In this document: piece by piece, positions 33,768 through 41,815 of the stretch
Layout of the letters: the number at the start of each line of letters is the position of its first letter
How positions within the stretch are numbered: the first letter of the stretch is position 1
Assembly: GCF_020809045.1 (NCBI RefSeq)
Contig: NZ_CP078079.1
Span: 3,100,001 to 3,164,000, forward strand
Reading direction: 5' to 3'
DNA: 64,000 nt
Source: Pseudarthrobacter sp. L1SW
Lineage (GTDB): Bacteria; Actinomycetota; Actinomycetes; Actinomycetales; Micrococcaceae
Notes under the pieces: model-generated
The model's input: only the letters and a program-made list of their open reading frames with translations
Told to the model about the DNA's origin: nothing
The model's database searches: none
Program-made: the position numbers and the translations under genes

Positions 33768-35204
33768 ATGAATGCGGGCGACGATTGGCGGGCAAGATCC
33801 GCCCGCCAGTTGCGAGTAGTTGACGCGTTCGTTGTAGTTTGGGCTGTCGTCGGGGCCTACGTCATACGCTTCGGTTTCGAAACGGACGCGATAGTGACAG
33901 GTCAAGAGTTTAACTACGCCTGGCTGTCAGTCGCTCTAGCCATCGTGTGGTGGCTGATGTTGGGCGCATGGAACAGCAGACAAAGCAGGATCTTGGGTGC
34001 TGGACCTGACGAATACAAGCGAGTAGCTGCGGCGTCACTGTGGCTTTTTGGGCTCATTGCCATTGTGTCGTATGTCCTAAGAATTGATACAGCTCGAGGC
34101 TACGTCGGGGTCGCACTTCCGTCCGGCTTATTGGGATTGCTTCTGGCGCGCTGGCTCATTCGGCAGCACCTAAGCGTCAACCGCCAACTGGGAGAGAGTA
34201 TGTCCCGTCTCCTCCTGCTGGGCGGCCCCAGCGCGGTGGCGCATCTTGCACGTTCTTTGGATACTGCGAAGCATGCCGGTTATCTGCCCGTTGCCGTGTA
34301 CACACCGGGTAACGCCGAAGGCCTGGTTGTCGAGCCCGAGTCCGGGCTACCTGTCCTTGGGAGTAAAGCCGATGCCAAATCCATAGTTGAAGCCATCGAG
34401 GCCTGCAATGCGGATGCCGTAGCAGTTTCAGCAGGGGTCCAATTGCACCCGCAGACACTCCGTCACCTTGGTTGGGAATTGGCTTCCCGAAATATCGGGC
34501 TCATCATGGCGCCGGCACTCACAGACATAGCCGGACCGAGGATTCACACTCAGCAGGTTGCTGGCCTCCCTCTTATTCACGTCACCACCCCAACGCTTGA
34601 AGGGGGGCAGCGCGTGGCCAAACGGCTGTTCGATGTCATCGTTTCCGGCGTTCTCATTATCGTTTCTTTGCCTGTCATGGCGGCCGTTGCGTTGCTGATC
34701 AAGTTCCATGACAAGGGACCGGTGATTTTCCGGCAAGACCGTGTGGGAATTGAAGGAAAGCCATTTCAGATGTTGAAGTTTCGTTCGATGATTGTTGATG
34801 CGGAGCGGCGACTAGCCGAACTGAGATACCAAAGCGATGGTAACGGGCTGCTCTTCAAGATGAAGAATGACCCTAGGATTACGCCAGTTGGACGTTTCCT
34901 CCGGAAATTCAGCCTCGATGAGTTACCTCAGCTCTTCAACATCTTCGTGGGGTCGATGAGTCTTGTTGGCCCGCGTCCTCCACTTCCTTCTGAAGTTGCT
35001 GCCTACGAGAAAGACGTCCGCCGTAGATTGCTAGTTAAGCCCGGGCTCACGGGTCTTTGGCAGGTTAGCGGTCGCTCTAACCTATCGTGGCAGGATTCGG
35101 TGAGGTTGGACCTCTATTACGTGGAGAACTGGTCCTTGGCTGGCGATCTTCTGATTCTCATCAAAACTTTCCGTGCCGTCTTCCGCGGCTCCGGAGCCTA
35201 CTAA
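33768..35204 (+). CDS. Initiating polyprenyl phosphoglycosyltransferase (WcaJ/CpsE-like)
   Basis: A 478-residue membrane enzyme. The N-terminal half has four or five hydrophobic segments and a CoA-binding-like Rossmann region (LLLGGPSAVAHLA). The C-terminal 190 residues are the bacterial sugar transferase domain: KRLFDVIVSGVLIIVSLPVM (membrane re-entrant helix), FRQDRVGIEGKPFQMLKFRSM, FLRKFSLDELPQLFNIFVGS carrying the catalytic Asp-Glu pair, and SLVGPRPP plus PGLTGLWQVSGR. It loads the first sugar phosphate (often glucose or galactose) on undecaprenyl phosphate. GGGGGAAAT precedes ATG 33768. Confidence 0.92.
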   Translation: MNAGDDWRARSARQLRVVDAFVVVWAVVGAYVIRFGFETDAIVTGQEFNYAWLSVALAIVWWLMLGAWNSRQSRILGAGPDEYKRVAAASLWLFGLIAIVSYVLRIDTARGYVGVALPSGLLGLLLARWLIRQHLSVNRQLGESMSRLLLLGGPSAVAHLARSLDTAKHAGYLPVAVYTPGNAEGLVVEPESGLPVLGSKADAKSIVEAIEACNADAVAVSAGVQLHPQTLRHLGWELASRNIGLIMAPALTDIAGPRIHTQQVAGLPLIHVTTPTLEGGQRVAKRLFDVIVSGVLIIVSLPVMAAVALLIKFHDKGPVIFRQDRVGIEGKPFQMLKFRSMIVDAERRLAELRYQSDGNGLLFKMKNDPRITPVGRFLRKFSLDELPQLFNIFVGSMSLVGPRPPLPSEVAAYEKDVRRRLLVKPGLTGLWQVSGRSNLSWQDSVRLDLYYVENWSLAGDLLILIKTFRAVFRGSGAY

Positions 35205-35251
35205 ACGATGCCTCGTACGAAAACCGCCCTTCGGGGGAAGGACAACTACAC

Positions 35252-36565
35252 ATGAAAATATCTGTCATCGGTTGCGGATACTTGGGAGCCGTCCACGCGG
35301 CTTGCATGGCTAAATTAGGCCACGACGTAGTAGGAGTAGATGTCGACGAGCGCAAGATCGCTGAGCTCTCCGCGGCAAGGGCTCCCTTCTATGAGCCAGG
35401 ACTTGAAACGCTCCTTCAAGAGGTACAAGAAACGGGCAGATTGAAGTTCACCACGGACGTCTCAGCTGTCGCCGGTAGTGCGGTCCATTTCATTTGTGTA
35501 GGAACTCCGCAAAAAAAGGGCGAAAACGGAGCCGATCTTACTTTTGTCGACGCAGCAATGCTAACCCTGATGCCTCACGTAATGCCGGGTGACGTGGTCG
35601 TTGGAAAATCGACAGTTCCTGTCGGCACAGCGGCGCGGCTCGCGGGTTTGCTCGAGAATGATCAGCCCTCGGCGCACCTCGTTTGGAACCCAGAGTTCCT
35701 CCGCGAAGGGCATGCCGTTGCTGATACGCTCCAGCCCGATCGCCTCGTGTATGGCGTGCTGACTGGTTCAGAGGAGCACGCTGCTGTGGGGGTCCTCGAC
35801 GATGTGTACAGAGTGCCGCTTTCGGCCGGTACTCCACGCCTGGTCACAGACCATCCCACGGCTGAGCTCGTGAAGACCGCTGCAAACTCTTTCCTGGCAA
35901 CGAAAATCTCATTCATCAACGCTATGGCGGAGCTCTGCGAGGCAGCCGGGGCCGACGTTACGCAACTTGCGGATGCAATCGGCATGGACGATCGAATAGG
36001 ACGAAAGTTCTTGAACGCGGGGATTGGATTCGGCGGCGGTTGCTTGCCAAAGGACATCCGCGCGTTCATGGCTAGGGCAGGTGAACTCGGCGCCGACCAA
36101 GCTCTTACGTTCCTCCGTGAAGTCGACGCAATCAACATGCGCCGGCGGACCAAGGTGGTTGAGCTGTCCCGCGAGCTGTGCGGAGGCTCCCTGCTGGGCA
36201 AGAAGATTACGGTGCTCGGCGCAGCGTTCAAACCGGAGAGCGATGATGTTCGTGATTCTCCCGCACTGAGCATTGCTGCCCAGCTACAACTCCAAGGGGC
36301 AGTCGTGACTGTCACGGACCCCAAAGCATTGAGCAACGCCGCCCGCCGTTTTCCGGAGCTTCACTATGAGGCGGACTTCAGCAAGGCACTTGAGTCTGCC
36401 GACGCGCTTCTCCTACTGACTGAATGGCAGCACTACCGGGACCTCGACCCGTACGAAGTGGCTGGCATCGTCGCGTCGACACGGATCCTTGACGGTCGCA
36501 ACATACTTGATCCAGCCAAATGGCGGGCAGCGGGTTGGGTCTACCGGGGCCTTGGGAGGCCCTGA
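35252..36565 (+). CDS. ugd: UDP-glucose 6-dehydrogenase
   Basis: A 437-residue UDP-glucose/GDP-mannose dehydrogenase family member. It has NAD motif GCGYLGAVHAACMAKLGHDV, then VGTPQKKGENGADLTFVDAA, NPEFLREGHAVADTLQPDRL, and the catalytic Cys in GIGFGGGCLPKDIRAF, ending with FKPESDDVRDSPALSIA and LLTEWQHYRDLD. It oxidises UDP-glucose twice to UDP-glucuronate. I start at ATG 35252, with GGAAGGA upstream; an open frame extends into the previous gene (35087) but is not conserved-looking. Its product gives the polymer a negatively charged sugar. Confidence 0.92.
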   Translation: MKISVIGCGYLGAVHAACMAKLGHDVVGVDVDERKIAELSAARAPFYEPGLETLLQEVQETGRLKFTTDVSAVAGSAVHFICVGTPQKKGENGADLTFVDAAMLTLMPHVMPGDVVVGKSTVPVGTAARLAGLLENDQPSAHLVWNPEFLREGHAVADTLQPDRLVYGVLTGSEEHAAVGVLDDVYRVPLSAGTPRLVTDHPTAELVKTAANSFLATKISFINAMAELCEAAGADVTQLADAIGMDDRIGRKFLNAGIGFGGGCLPKDIRAFMARAGELGADQALTFLREVDAINMRRRTKVVELSRELCGGSLLGKKITVLGAAFKPESDDVRDSPALSIAAQLQLQGAVVTVTDPKALSNAARRFPELHYEADFSKALESADALLLLTEWQHYRDLDPYEVAGIVASTRILDGRNILDPAKWRAAGWVYRGLGRP

Positions 36566-38437
36566 GTGGCAAACTCTCGCATTACATCTCAGACCCGCGA
36601 CGCACGCACTTTTGGGACCAAATCACGTAGACAGCTTGGGCGCCGGAGGAATCGTTCGCTCATAGTGCTAGCACTTTGTGGAACCGTTGTCGTTGTCGCT
36701 GTCGCGGCAGCAGCTTGGTTGGCGACCAAGGCAGCGACCATAAGGGACGAGCTAAACGCGGCAAGCGTGTTGATCGCGCCTTTAAAGAGTGAGGTAGCCA
36801 GCCAGGACACTGAAGGTGCTATTTCGACAGTTGACCAGTTGCGCGTCCATACGACAGCAGCCAAGCAATCTGCGGAAGATCCTATCTGGACCCTGGCCTC
36901 CGCTGTTCCAGGAATCGGAGCCAATTTTGCTGCCGTTACTGAGGTCACGCAATCGGCAGACGACGTGGCTAACTTAGGACTGGCGCCCCTTGCAAAAGTC
37001 TTCCATTCGCTGGACTGGAAGACCTTGGTACCTAGCGGAACGGCTTCAAACCTGGGGTCCTTGAAGGCTGCTTCTCCCTCTGTTAGTTCAGCTGCTCATG
37101 CTGTTCGGGCTTCGTCCGAACGACTGGATGGAATTGATGCTGACGGCCTCTGGCCTCAGGTTGCCAGACCGCTCGTGGAGGTTAGGGACCAGCTACGAGA
37201 GGTGACGGGCGCTCTCGATGCATCTGCGGACGCTGCACGACTGCTGCCCAATATGATGGGAGCTGGAACCCCTAGGAACTATTTGCTCATGGTGCAAAAC
37301 AACGCCGAGTCTCGCGCGTCGGGCGGTATTCCTGGAGCACTGGCCGTTCTAGAGCTTCACAGCGGGAAGCTCTCACTGGGAGCACAAAGCAGCGCGGGTG
37401 AGATAGGCACGATGTCCCCTGTTATCGCTCTGGATGAAGTCCAGCAACAGATCTACTCAAGACGCTTGGGCAAATTCATGCAGGACGTAAATCTAACACC
37501 TGATTTCCCTACTGCGGCCAGAACGGCCGCGGCCATGTGGGAGCGTAAGACCGGTCAACGCCTCGATGGTGTGGTTTCGGTTGACCCAGTTGCGCTGAGT
37601 TATCTTCTCAATGCCACGGGCCCGGTCCGCATCAGCGGAAATGAGCTTTCACAGGTGACGAGCCTTGGGCTACCCACGGAACTGAACGGCCAAAACGTCG
37701 TGCCAACTCTCCTTTCGGAGGTTTACGCAAGAATTGAAGAACCCAAGCTGCAAGACGCCTACTTCGCTGGGGTGGCCCAGGAAATCTTTCGCGCCCTTTC
37801 GAGCGAACAGACTGATCCGAAAGACCTCATTTCTGGTCTTTCGCGTGGGGTAACCGAGGGTCGCATCTCTCTTTGGTCTGCGACGGAATGGGAACAGTCG
37901 ATCATCGGTACATATCCACTTAGCGGTTCTATCGCAGGGTCAAGCGTTCCAGCGGCCCAGTTCGGCGTCTACTTTAACGACGGTACCGGCGCCAAGATGG
38001 ACTATTACGTAGAGCGCACAGTCCAACTGATTAGGGAATGTCCAAAAGATGGATATGAGAACACGACCGTACGCGTCACTAGTACGAATAATGCTCCAGC
38101 CGACGCAGCGACGTCCTTGCCGGCCTACGTGACTGGGGCTGGAGTCTTCGGAGTGCCGCCAGGATCGGTTCAGACTAACATCGTTGCCTACGGCCCAGCC
38201 CAAGCCACCGTGGAGACCGCACGGCTGGACGGGCAGAAGACCGGGTTTGCACCCTATCTACATAGCAACAGACCCGTAGGGGTGCTGGCCGTCCGACTAG
38301 CACCAGGCGAAAGCAGAACGGTCGACTTCACGTTTGGAAAGATTGTGCAGCATACGGAACCTAACGTAGTTGTCACACCTACCGTCCAAGATGTAAAGGA
38401 CGTAAAGTTGCCGATGGAAAACGCGGCCTGCGGGTAG
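36566..38437 (+). CDS. DUF4012 family membrane-anchored protein
   Basis: A 623-residue protein starting at GTG 36566 directly after the ugd stop. A basic N-terminus precedes one membrane helix (about 30-52, LIVLALCGTVVVVAVAAAAW), and the rest is predicted outside the cell. The DUF4012 signature is visible: NYLLMVQNNAESRASGGIPG near 240, and VVSVDPVALSYLLNATGPVR near 340. The function is unknown, but this family is repeatedly found in actinobacterial exopolysaccharide loci. A role in anchoring or transferring polymer at the outer membrane face is inference. Confidence 0.85.
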   Translation: MANSRITSQTRDARTFGTKSRRQLGRRRNRSLIVLALCGTVVVVAVAAAAWLATKAATIRDELNAASVLIAPLKSEVASQDTEGAISTVDQLRVHTTAAKQSAEDPIWTLASAVPGIGANFAAVTEVTQSADDVANLGLAPLAKVFHSLDWKTLVPSGTASNLGSLKAASPSVSSAAHAVRASSERLDGIDADGLWPQVARPLVEVRDQLREVTGALDASADAARLLPNMMGAGTPRNYLLMVQNNAESRASGGIPGALAVLELHSGKLSLGAQSSAGEIGTMSPVIALDEVQQQIYSRRLGKFMQDVNLTPDFPTAARTAAAMWERKTGQRLDGVVSVDPVALSYLLNATGPVRISGNELSQVTSLGLPTELNGQNVVPTLLSEVYARIEEPKLQDAYFAGVAQEIFRALSSEQTDPKDLISGLSRGVTEGRISLWSATEWEQSIIGTYPLSGSIAGSSVPAAQFGVYFNDGTGAKMDYYVERTVQLIRECPKDGYENTTVRVTSTNNAPADAATSLPAYVTGAGVFGVPPGSVQTNIVAYGPAQATVETARLDGQKTGFAPYLHSNRPVGVLAVRLAPGESRTVDFTFGKIVQHTEPNVVVTPTVQDVKDVKLPMENAACG

Positions 38438-38615
38438 ACAATGGATAACTCGTTAACACTATGTAAACCGACTGGATTGAGATTGCTCACACGCAAGAGC
38501 AGATGGTAGCTTCTTACTTGGGATATCTATCCGTAGTTCTGCACACAGGTCTCGTGCGGAGGGGAACACCCCGATATCGGGTAATCAAAAAACTTATACG
38601 TCTCCGGGGGGACAC

Positions 38616-39209
38616 ATGAAAAAAACACTCGCAGCACTCGCGCTTGCCGGTTCTATTGCCCTTGTAGGGGCGGCTCCTTCCATGGCAGCCACCTACCCCG
38701 CCCTTCCGCCGCAGGCCGCAGTTTCTGACGGCGTCGTAGGCCCGGGCGAAGACTTCATTTTCAGTGGCCAGGGGTTCCTTGCCGGTGAAACTCTCACGAT
38801 CACAGTGACTCCGGGTGACGCTCCGGCCTCGGACGGCGCAAGCATCGCCGGTGGTGCAGCTGTAGCTGCGAAAATCAACCTTTACTTGGCCCCGAGCACT
38901 CTCAGCACGACGGCTGACGCGCAGGGTCGGTTCTCGCTTCCCATTTCCATCAGCGAAGCCGGCACCTACTCCATCACGGCAACCGGCAACACCTCAGGCG
39001 TAACAGTCGGTCCAGTGACGGTTAAGGTCGCCGCTTCACTCGCCAACACGGGCGGCGCCCCGCTGGCTAACACCGGCAGTGGCCTGGCCAACACCGGCGC
39101 TGATTCCGGTCTGATCCTCTGGACCCTCGTTGGGGCAGGAGCACTGGCTGCCGGCGCAACTTCGGTTGTTGTTGTTCGCCGCCGCGCCAAGGCTGAGGCT
39201 GCTGCCTAA
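38616..39209 (+). CDS. Sortase-anchored surface protein with three LANTG motifs
   Basis: A 197-residue secreted protein. A Sec signal peptide (KKTLAALALAGSIALVGAAP, cleavage after MAA) is followed by a small beta-rich Ig-like domain (GPGEDFIFSGQGFLAGETLT). The end contains LANTGGAP, LANTGSG and LANTGADSG, then a membrane helix and RRRAKAEAAA. LANTG fits the LAxTG signal of class E sortases of high-GC actinobacteria; only the last copy is correctly placed before the membrane helix. CCGGGGGGA precedes ATG 38616. A terminator follows at 39229. It may tether or organise the exopolysaccharide on the wall, which is inference. Confidence 0.82.
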   Translation: MKKTLAALALAGSIALVGAAPSMAATYPALPPQAAVSDGVVGPGEDFIFSGQGFLAGETLTITVTPGDAPASDGASIAGGAAVAAKINLYLAPSTLSTTADAQGRFSLPISISEAGTYSITATGNTSGVTVGPVTVKVAASLANTGGAPLANTGSGLANTGADSGLILWTLVGAGALAAGATSVVVVRRRAKAEAAA

Positions 39210-39228
39210 CAGCGACAGGCAATCCACC

Positions 39229-39278
39229 GAAGAAGGTGGGTGTACTCCAGAAATGGGGAACACCCACCTTCCTTCTTT
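39229..39278 (+). terminator. Intrinsic terminator after the LANTG protein gene
   Basis: AAGGTGGGTGT (39233-39243) pairs perfectly with ACACCCACCTT (39260-39270), and the stem can be extended by GAAG/CTTC. It is followed by CCTTCTTTAA, a short T-rich run. It begins 20 bp after the stop codon. Confidence 0.75.
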
Positions 39279-39330
39279 AAGGATTAACGAGCTAAGCAAC
39301 GAAGGCTGGCGGCCGGACTGTGGTATCAAT

Positions 39331-39939
39331 ATGAGCTATGGGGAGACATTGGAGCAGAACACCGAGAGAGTTCGACTTCTCCATACCACTCCCCCGCCCA
39401 CAGGTGCTCCGTTACGCCCTTCTTTTACTTCTGGCCGCATTCGCCACCGCGACTACGGCATTAGCCCTTCTACGGACCCCCTGAGGCCCAGCTTGTGGCA
39501 CCTCCGCGACCACAGGCTTTGGCAGGTCCTCCTCGCCGCCATGCTGATTGCCCTATCCGTCATTGCGTTTTGGCCAAGCCCCGTTGATCAGCCTGTACAA
39601 GGTCAACTGGCTGCTGCGATGGATTTCCTTCATCTTCACGGAATTCCAGCTTGGTTCAACTACAAATTTGTTGAGGCATCGGCAAATGTAGCGCTCTTCG
39701 TGCCGCTAGGAATAGTGAGCTCGCTGGCCTTTCCTGATAAATGCTGGTGGCAGGTTGGAGCATTTGGCCTGCTGATTTCCGGCTGCATGGAGCTGGGCCA
39801 GCTGCTATTTCTTCACGACCGCTTTTCGACCCCGCAAGACCTCGTGACAAACACGTCAGGAGCAGTCACAGGCGCGCTCCTGACCGGGTGGGCGCTCAGA
39901 AAACTAGAGGCCCGCCACCTTTCGGCAGCGGACCTCTAG
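39331..39939 (+). CDS. VanZ-like membrane protein
   Basis: A VanZ-family protein with about four membrane segments: VLLAAMLIALSVIAFWPSPV, ANVALFVPLGIVSSLAFP, WWQVGAFGLLISGCMELGQL and a final helix after TPQDLVTNTSGAVTGALLTG. The N-family motif, in which NVALFVPLG and DL..N..GA recur, is clear. The start is uncertain; ATG 39331 gives 202 residues, while the conserved part begins only at about residue 55. Earlier in-frame starts would lie inside the terminator. VanZ-like proteins affect surface glycan or teicoplanin-related properties, but the mechanism is unknown. It converges on galU with 19 bp between stops. Confidence 0.75.
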   Translation: MSYGETLEQNTERVRLLHTTPPPTGAPLRPSFTSGRIRHRDYGISPSTDPLRPSLWHLRDHRLWQVLLAAMLIALSVIAFWPSPVDQPVQGQLAAAMDFLHLHGIPAWFNYKFVEASANVALFVPLGIVSSLAFPDKCWWQVGAFGLLISGCMELGQLLFLHDRFSTPQDLVTNTSGAVTGALLTGWALRKLEARHLSAADL

Positions 39940-39958
39940 AAGTCAGTGGAACGCGAAA

Positions 39959-40849
39959 CTAGCTGACGAAGCCCTTCATCCAGGTCTTCAGGTCCTCGCC
40001 GAACTCAACGCGCTCTGACGCCAGCGTAATTACGGCCTTGAGGTAGCTCAGCTTGTCGCCGGTGTCGAAGCGGCGGCCCTTGAAGACAACACCGTAGACG
40101 CCGGAGCCTTCGCCCTCAACGGCGGCCAGGGTCTGCAATGCGTCGGTCAGCTGGATCTCACCGCCGCGGCCCGGCTCGGTGTTCTCCAGGACGCCGAACA
40201 CGGACGGGTGCAGCACGTACCGGCCGATCACCGCAAGGTTGGACGGCGCCTCCCCTACGGCAGGCTTTTCAACGAGACTGTTGACGCGGACGTAATCCTC
40301 GCCGTCGACCGCTGTGATGTCCGCACAGCCGTAAGCGCTGATCTGGGACGGATCAACCTCGATCAGGGCGATGACGGAGCCGCCGGTCTTCTGCTGCACA
40401 TCCATCATGGTGGTGAGCAGGTCCTCGGCCTCGTCAATGAGGTCGTCGCCGAGCAGGACCGCAAAAGGTTCGTTGCCCACGTGCTGGCTGGCGCACAGCA
40501 CCGCGTGGCCCAGGCCCTTGGCCTCGCCCTGGCGGACGTAGTGGATGGGGCCAAGTTCCGAGGCGTACTGCACGGACTCCAAGCGGTCCTTGTCGCCCTT
40601 TAGCTCCAGTGCACGCTCGAGACCCGGCTCGCGGTCGAAGTGGTCCTCCAAGGAGCGCTTGTTGCGCCCCGTAATCATCAGGAGGTCGGTAAGGCCGGAC
40701 TTCACGGCTTCCTCAACGACGTACTGGATGGCCGGCCGGTCCACGACCGGCAGCATTTCCTTCGGCATTGCCTTGGTTGCGGGCAGGAAGCGAGTCCCCA
40801 ATCCGGCAGCAGGAATGACGGCTTTGGTGATAGCTTTCCCCGTAGTCAT
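39959..40849 (-). CDS. galU: UTP-glucose-1-phosphate uridylyltransferase
   Basis: A 296-residue GalU. ITKAVIPAAGLGTRFLPATK carries the nucleotide-binding loop and KAMPKEMLPVVDRPAIQYVV follows. FAVLLGDDLI is the metal/UDP site, and SLVEKPAVGEAPSNLAVIGR and FKGRRFDTGDKLSYLKA are family signatures. It makes UDP-glucose from UTP and glucose-1-phosphate, feeding GalE (UDP-galactose) and Ugd (UDP-glucuronate) elsewhere in the locus. High third-position GC distinguishes it from the galE arm. It is the last gene of the minus-strand arm 45.5-40 kb, 54 bp after the nucleotidyltransferase-like gene. Confidence 0.95.
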   Translation of the reverse strand: MTTGKAITKAVIPAAGLGTRFLPATKAMPKEMLPVVDRPAIQYVVEEAVKSGLTDLLMITGRNKRSLEDHFDREPGLERALELKGDKDRLESVQYASELGPIHYVRQGEAKGLGHAVLCASQHVGNEPFAVLLGDDLIDEAEDLLTTMMDVQQKTGGSVIALIEVDPSQISAYGCADITAVDGEDYVRVNSLVEKPAVGEAPSNLAVIGRYVLHPSVFGVLENTEPGRGGEIQLTDALQTLAAVEGEGSGVYGVVFKGRRFDTGDKLSYLKAVITLASERVEFGEDLKTWMKGFVS

Positions 40850-40903
40850 AGCTGAACCTTACAAATCAGGTGTAGACAAAGGCAATTTCTCCGCCTAAAG
40901 GGC

Positions 40904-41806
40904 TTACCGAAGTCCGCGGAGATCGCGCACGAGCCGCGGAGCTGAACGGAGGAATCTTGCCCATCTGGCCCGATACTGCGCGAGCTGGCCCCGGAGCGAC
41001 ATGTCAGCGTAGATGTTTTGACTCAGGAGGACCTCAGGAGGCGGGAACATAGCGCGCCACAGCATCCCAGGCTTCTCCCGCCACGGCGCCCGGACGATCG
41101 CCACGAGCCGGGCGCTCCCCGGTTCCCTGGCCATCAGCCGGTTGCGCCACTCCATTGACGGCTCAGGCCACTCAGGTACGGTGGTGTCGGGCAAGAGGTC
41201 CTCAAGGAAGGTGCGCATCGCCGCCAATGAGCCAGTCGCCGTCGCGATCTCAAAGATGGCTGGCGCGTGGGAGTAACGCTTCGTGATGTCAGCCAGAAAT
41301 TCGAGTTCCTTCCGGCACGCAGGCAGCTGGGGCGATCTCAGGGCATGCAGTGCCAGGATCAGGATTCCCAGCGCCTTGGAGGGGACGCGCACCTGCTGTC
41401 CGGCCAGCTCAAGGGTTTCGGTGCTGGCCCACATCACCTCAAAACACTCCTCGGCGGCCATCTCCATCCCCGGAAAGCGGAAGTGGACGTCGATGCAGCA
41501 CGGCCATTCTGGATGGTCGAGGGTAAAGGAATGCTTGGGAAACGTTCTGCTGTCAGGATCCACGGGGCGTTCCCGCCAGCCGCGTTCCCGCAGGCCTTGC
41601 AGCATCCGTTCGACGCTGGAGGGTTCCACGTAGACGTCCACGTCCGCTGACGTTTTGGGCTGGCGCAGGCCCTGTGCCACACTCGCCGGCCCCTTGATGA
41701 AGAAGGCCCGAATGTCCAGGCAGTCCGCCACCCTCGCCACCAGGGTGTGGCCCAGGAGGACGGCCTCGGAGATGCTGAGCTGCGTTGCACTGCCGTTGTC
41801 CGCCAC
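40904..41806 (-). CDS. Uncharacterised nucleotidyltransferase-like protein (NTP_transf_5 type)
   Basis: A 300-residue soluble protein. FFIKGPASVAQGLRQPKTSA, DVDVYVEPSSVERMLQGLRE and DHPEWPCCIDVHFRF match the uncharacterised nucleotidyltransferase family PF14907, with the polymerase-beta-like acidic residues in SADVDVYV and DVHFR. Family members are often found with HPr-kinase-like and PqqD proteins in RiPP and polysaccharide loci. The substrate is unknown. The gene starts nine bases after the kinase at 41816 and is in one transcriptional unit with the PqqD/HPr-kinase-like genes upstream. Confidence 0.75.
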   Translation of the reverse strand: MADNGSATQLSISEAVLLGHTLVARVADCLDIRAFFIKGPASVAQGLRQPKTSADVDVYVEPSSVERMLQGLRERGWRERPVDPDSRTFPKHSFTLDHPEWPCCIDVHFRFPGMEMAAEECFEVMWASTETLELAGQQVRVPSKALGILILALHALRSPQLPACRKELEFLADITKRYSHAPAIFEIATATGSLAAMRTFLEDLLPDTTVPEWPEPSMEWRNRLMAREPGSARLVAIVRAPWREKPGMLWRAMFPPPEVLLSQNIYADMSLRGQLAQYRARWARFLRSAPRLVRDLRGLR

Positions 41807-41815
41807 GGGAACCGC

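Noticed and set aside
35087..35251. Longer N-terminus for the UDP-glucose dehydrogenase
   Set aside because: The extension overlaps the phosphoglycosyltransferase gene and the NAD-binding motif should be at the very N-terminus, as with ATG 35252.
39130..39330. Longer N-terminus for the VanZ-like protein
   Set aside because: It would overlap the LANTG protein gene and run through the terminator hairpin.
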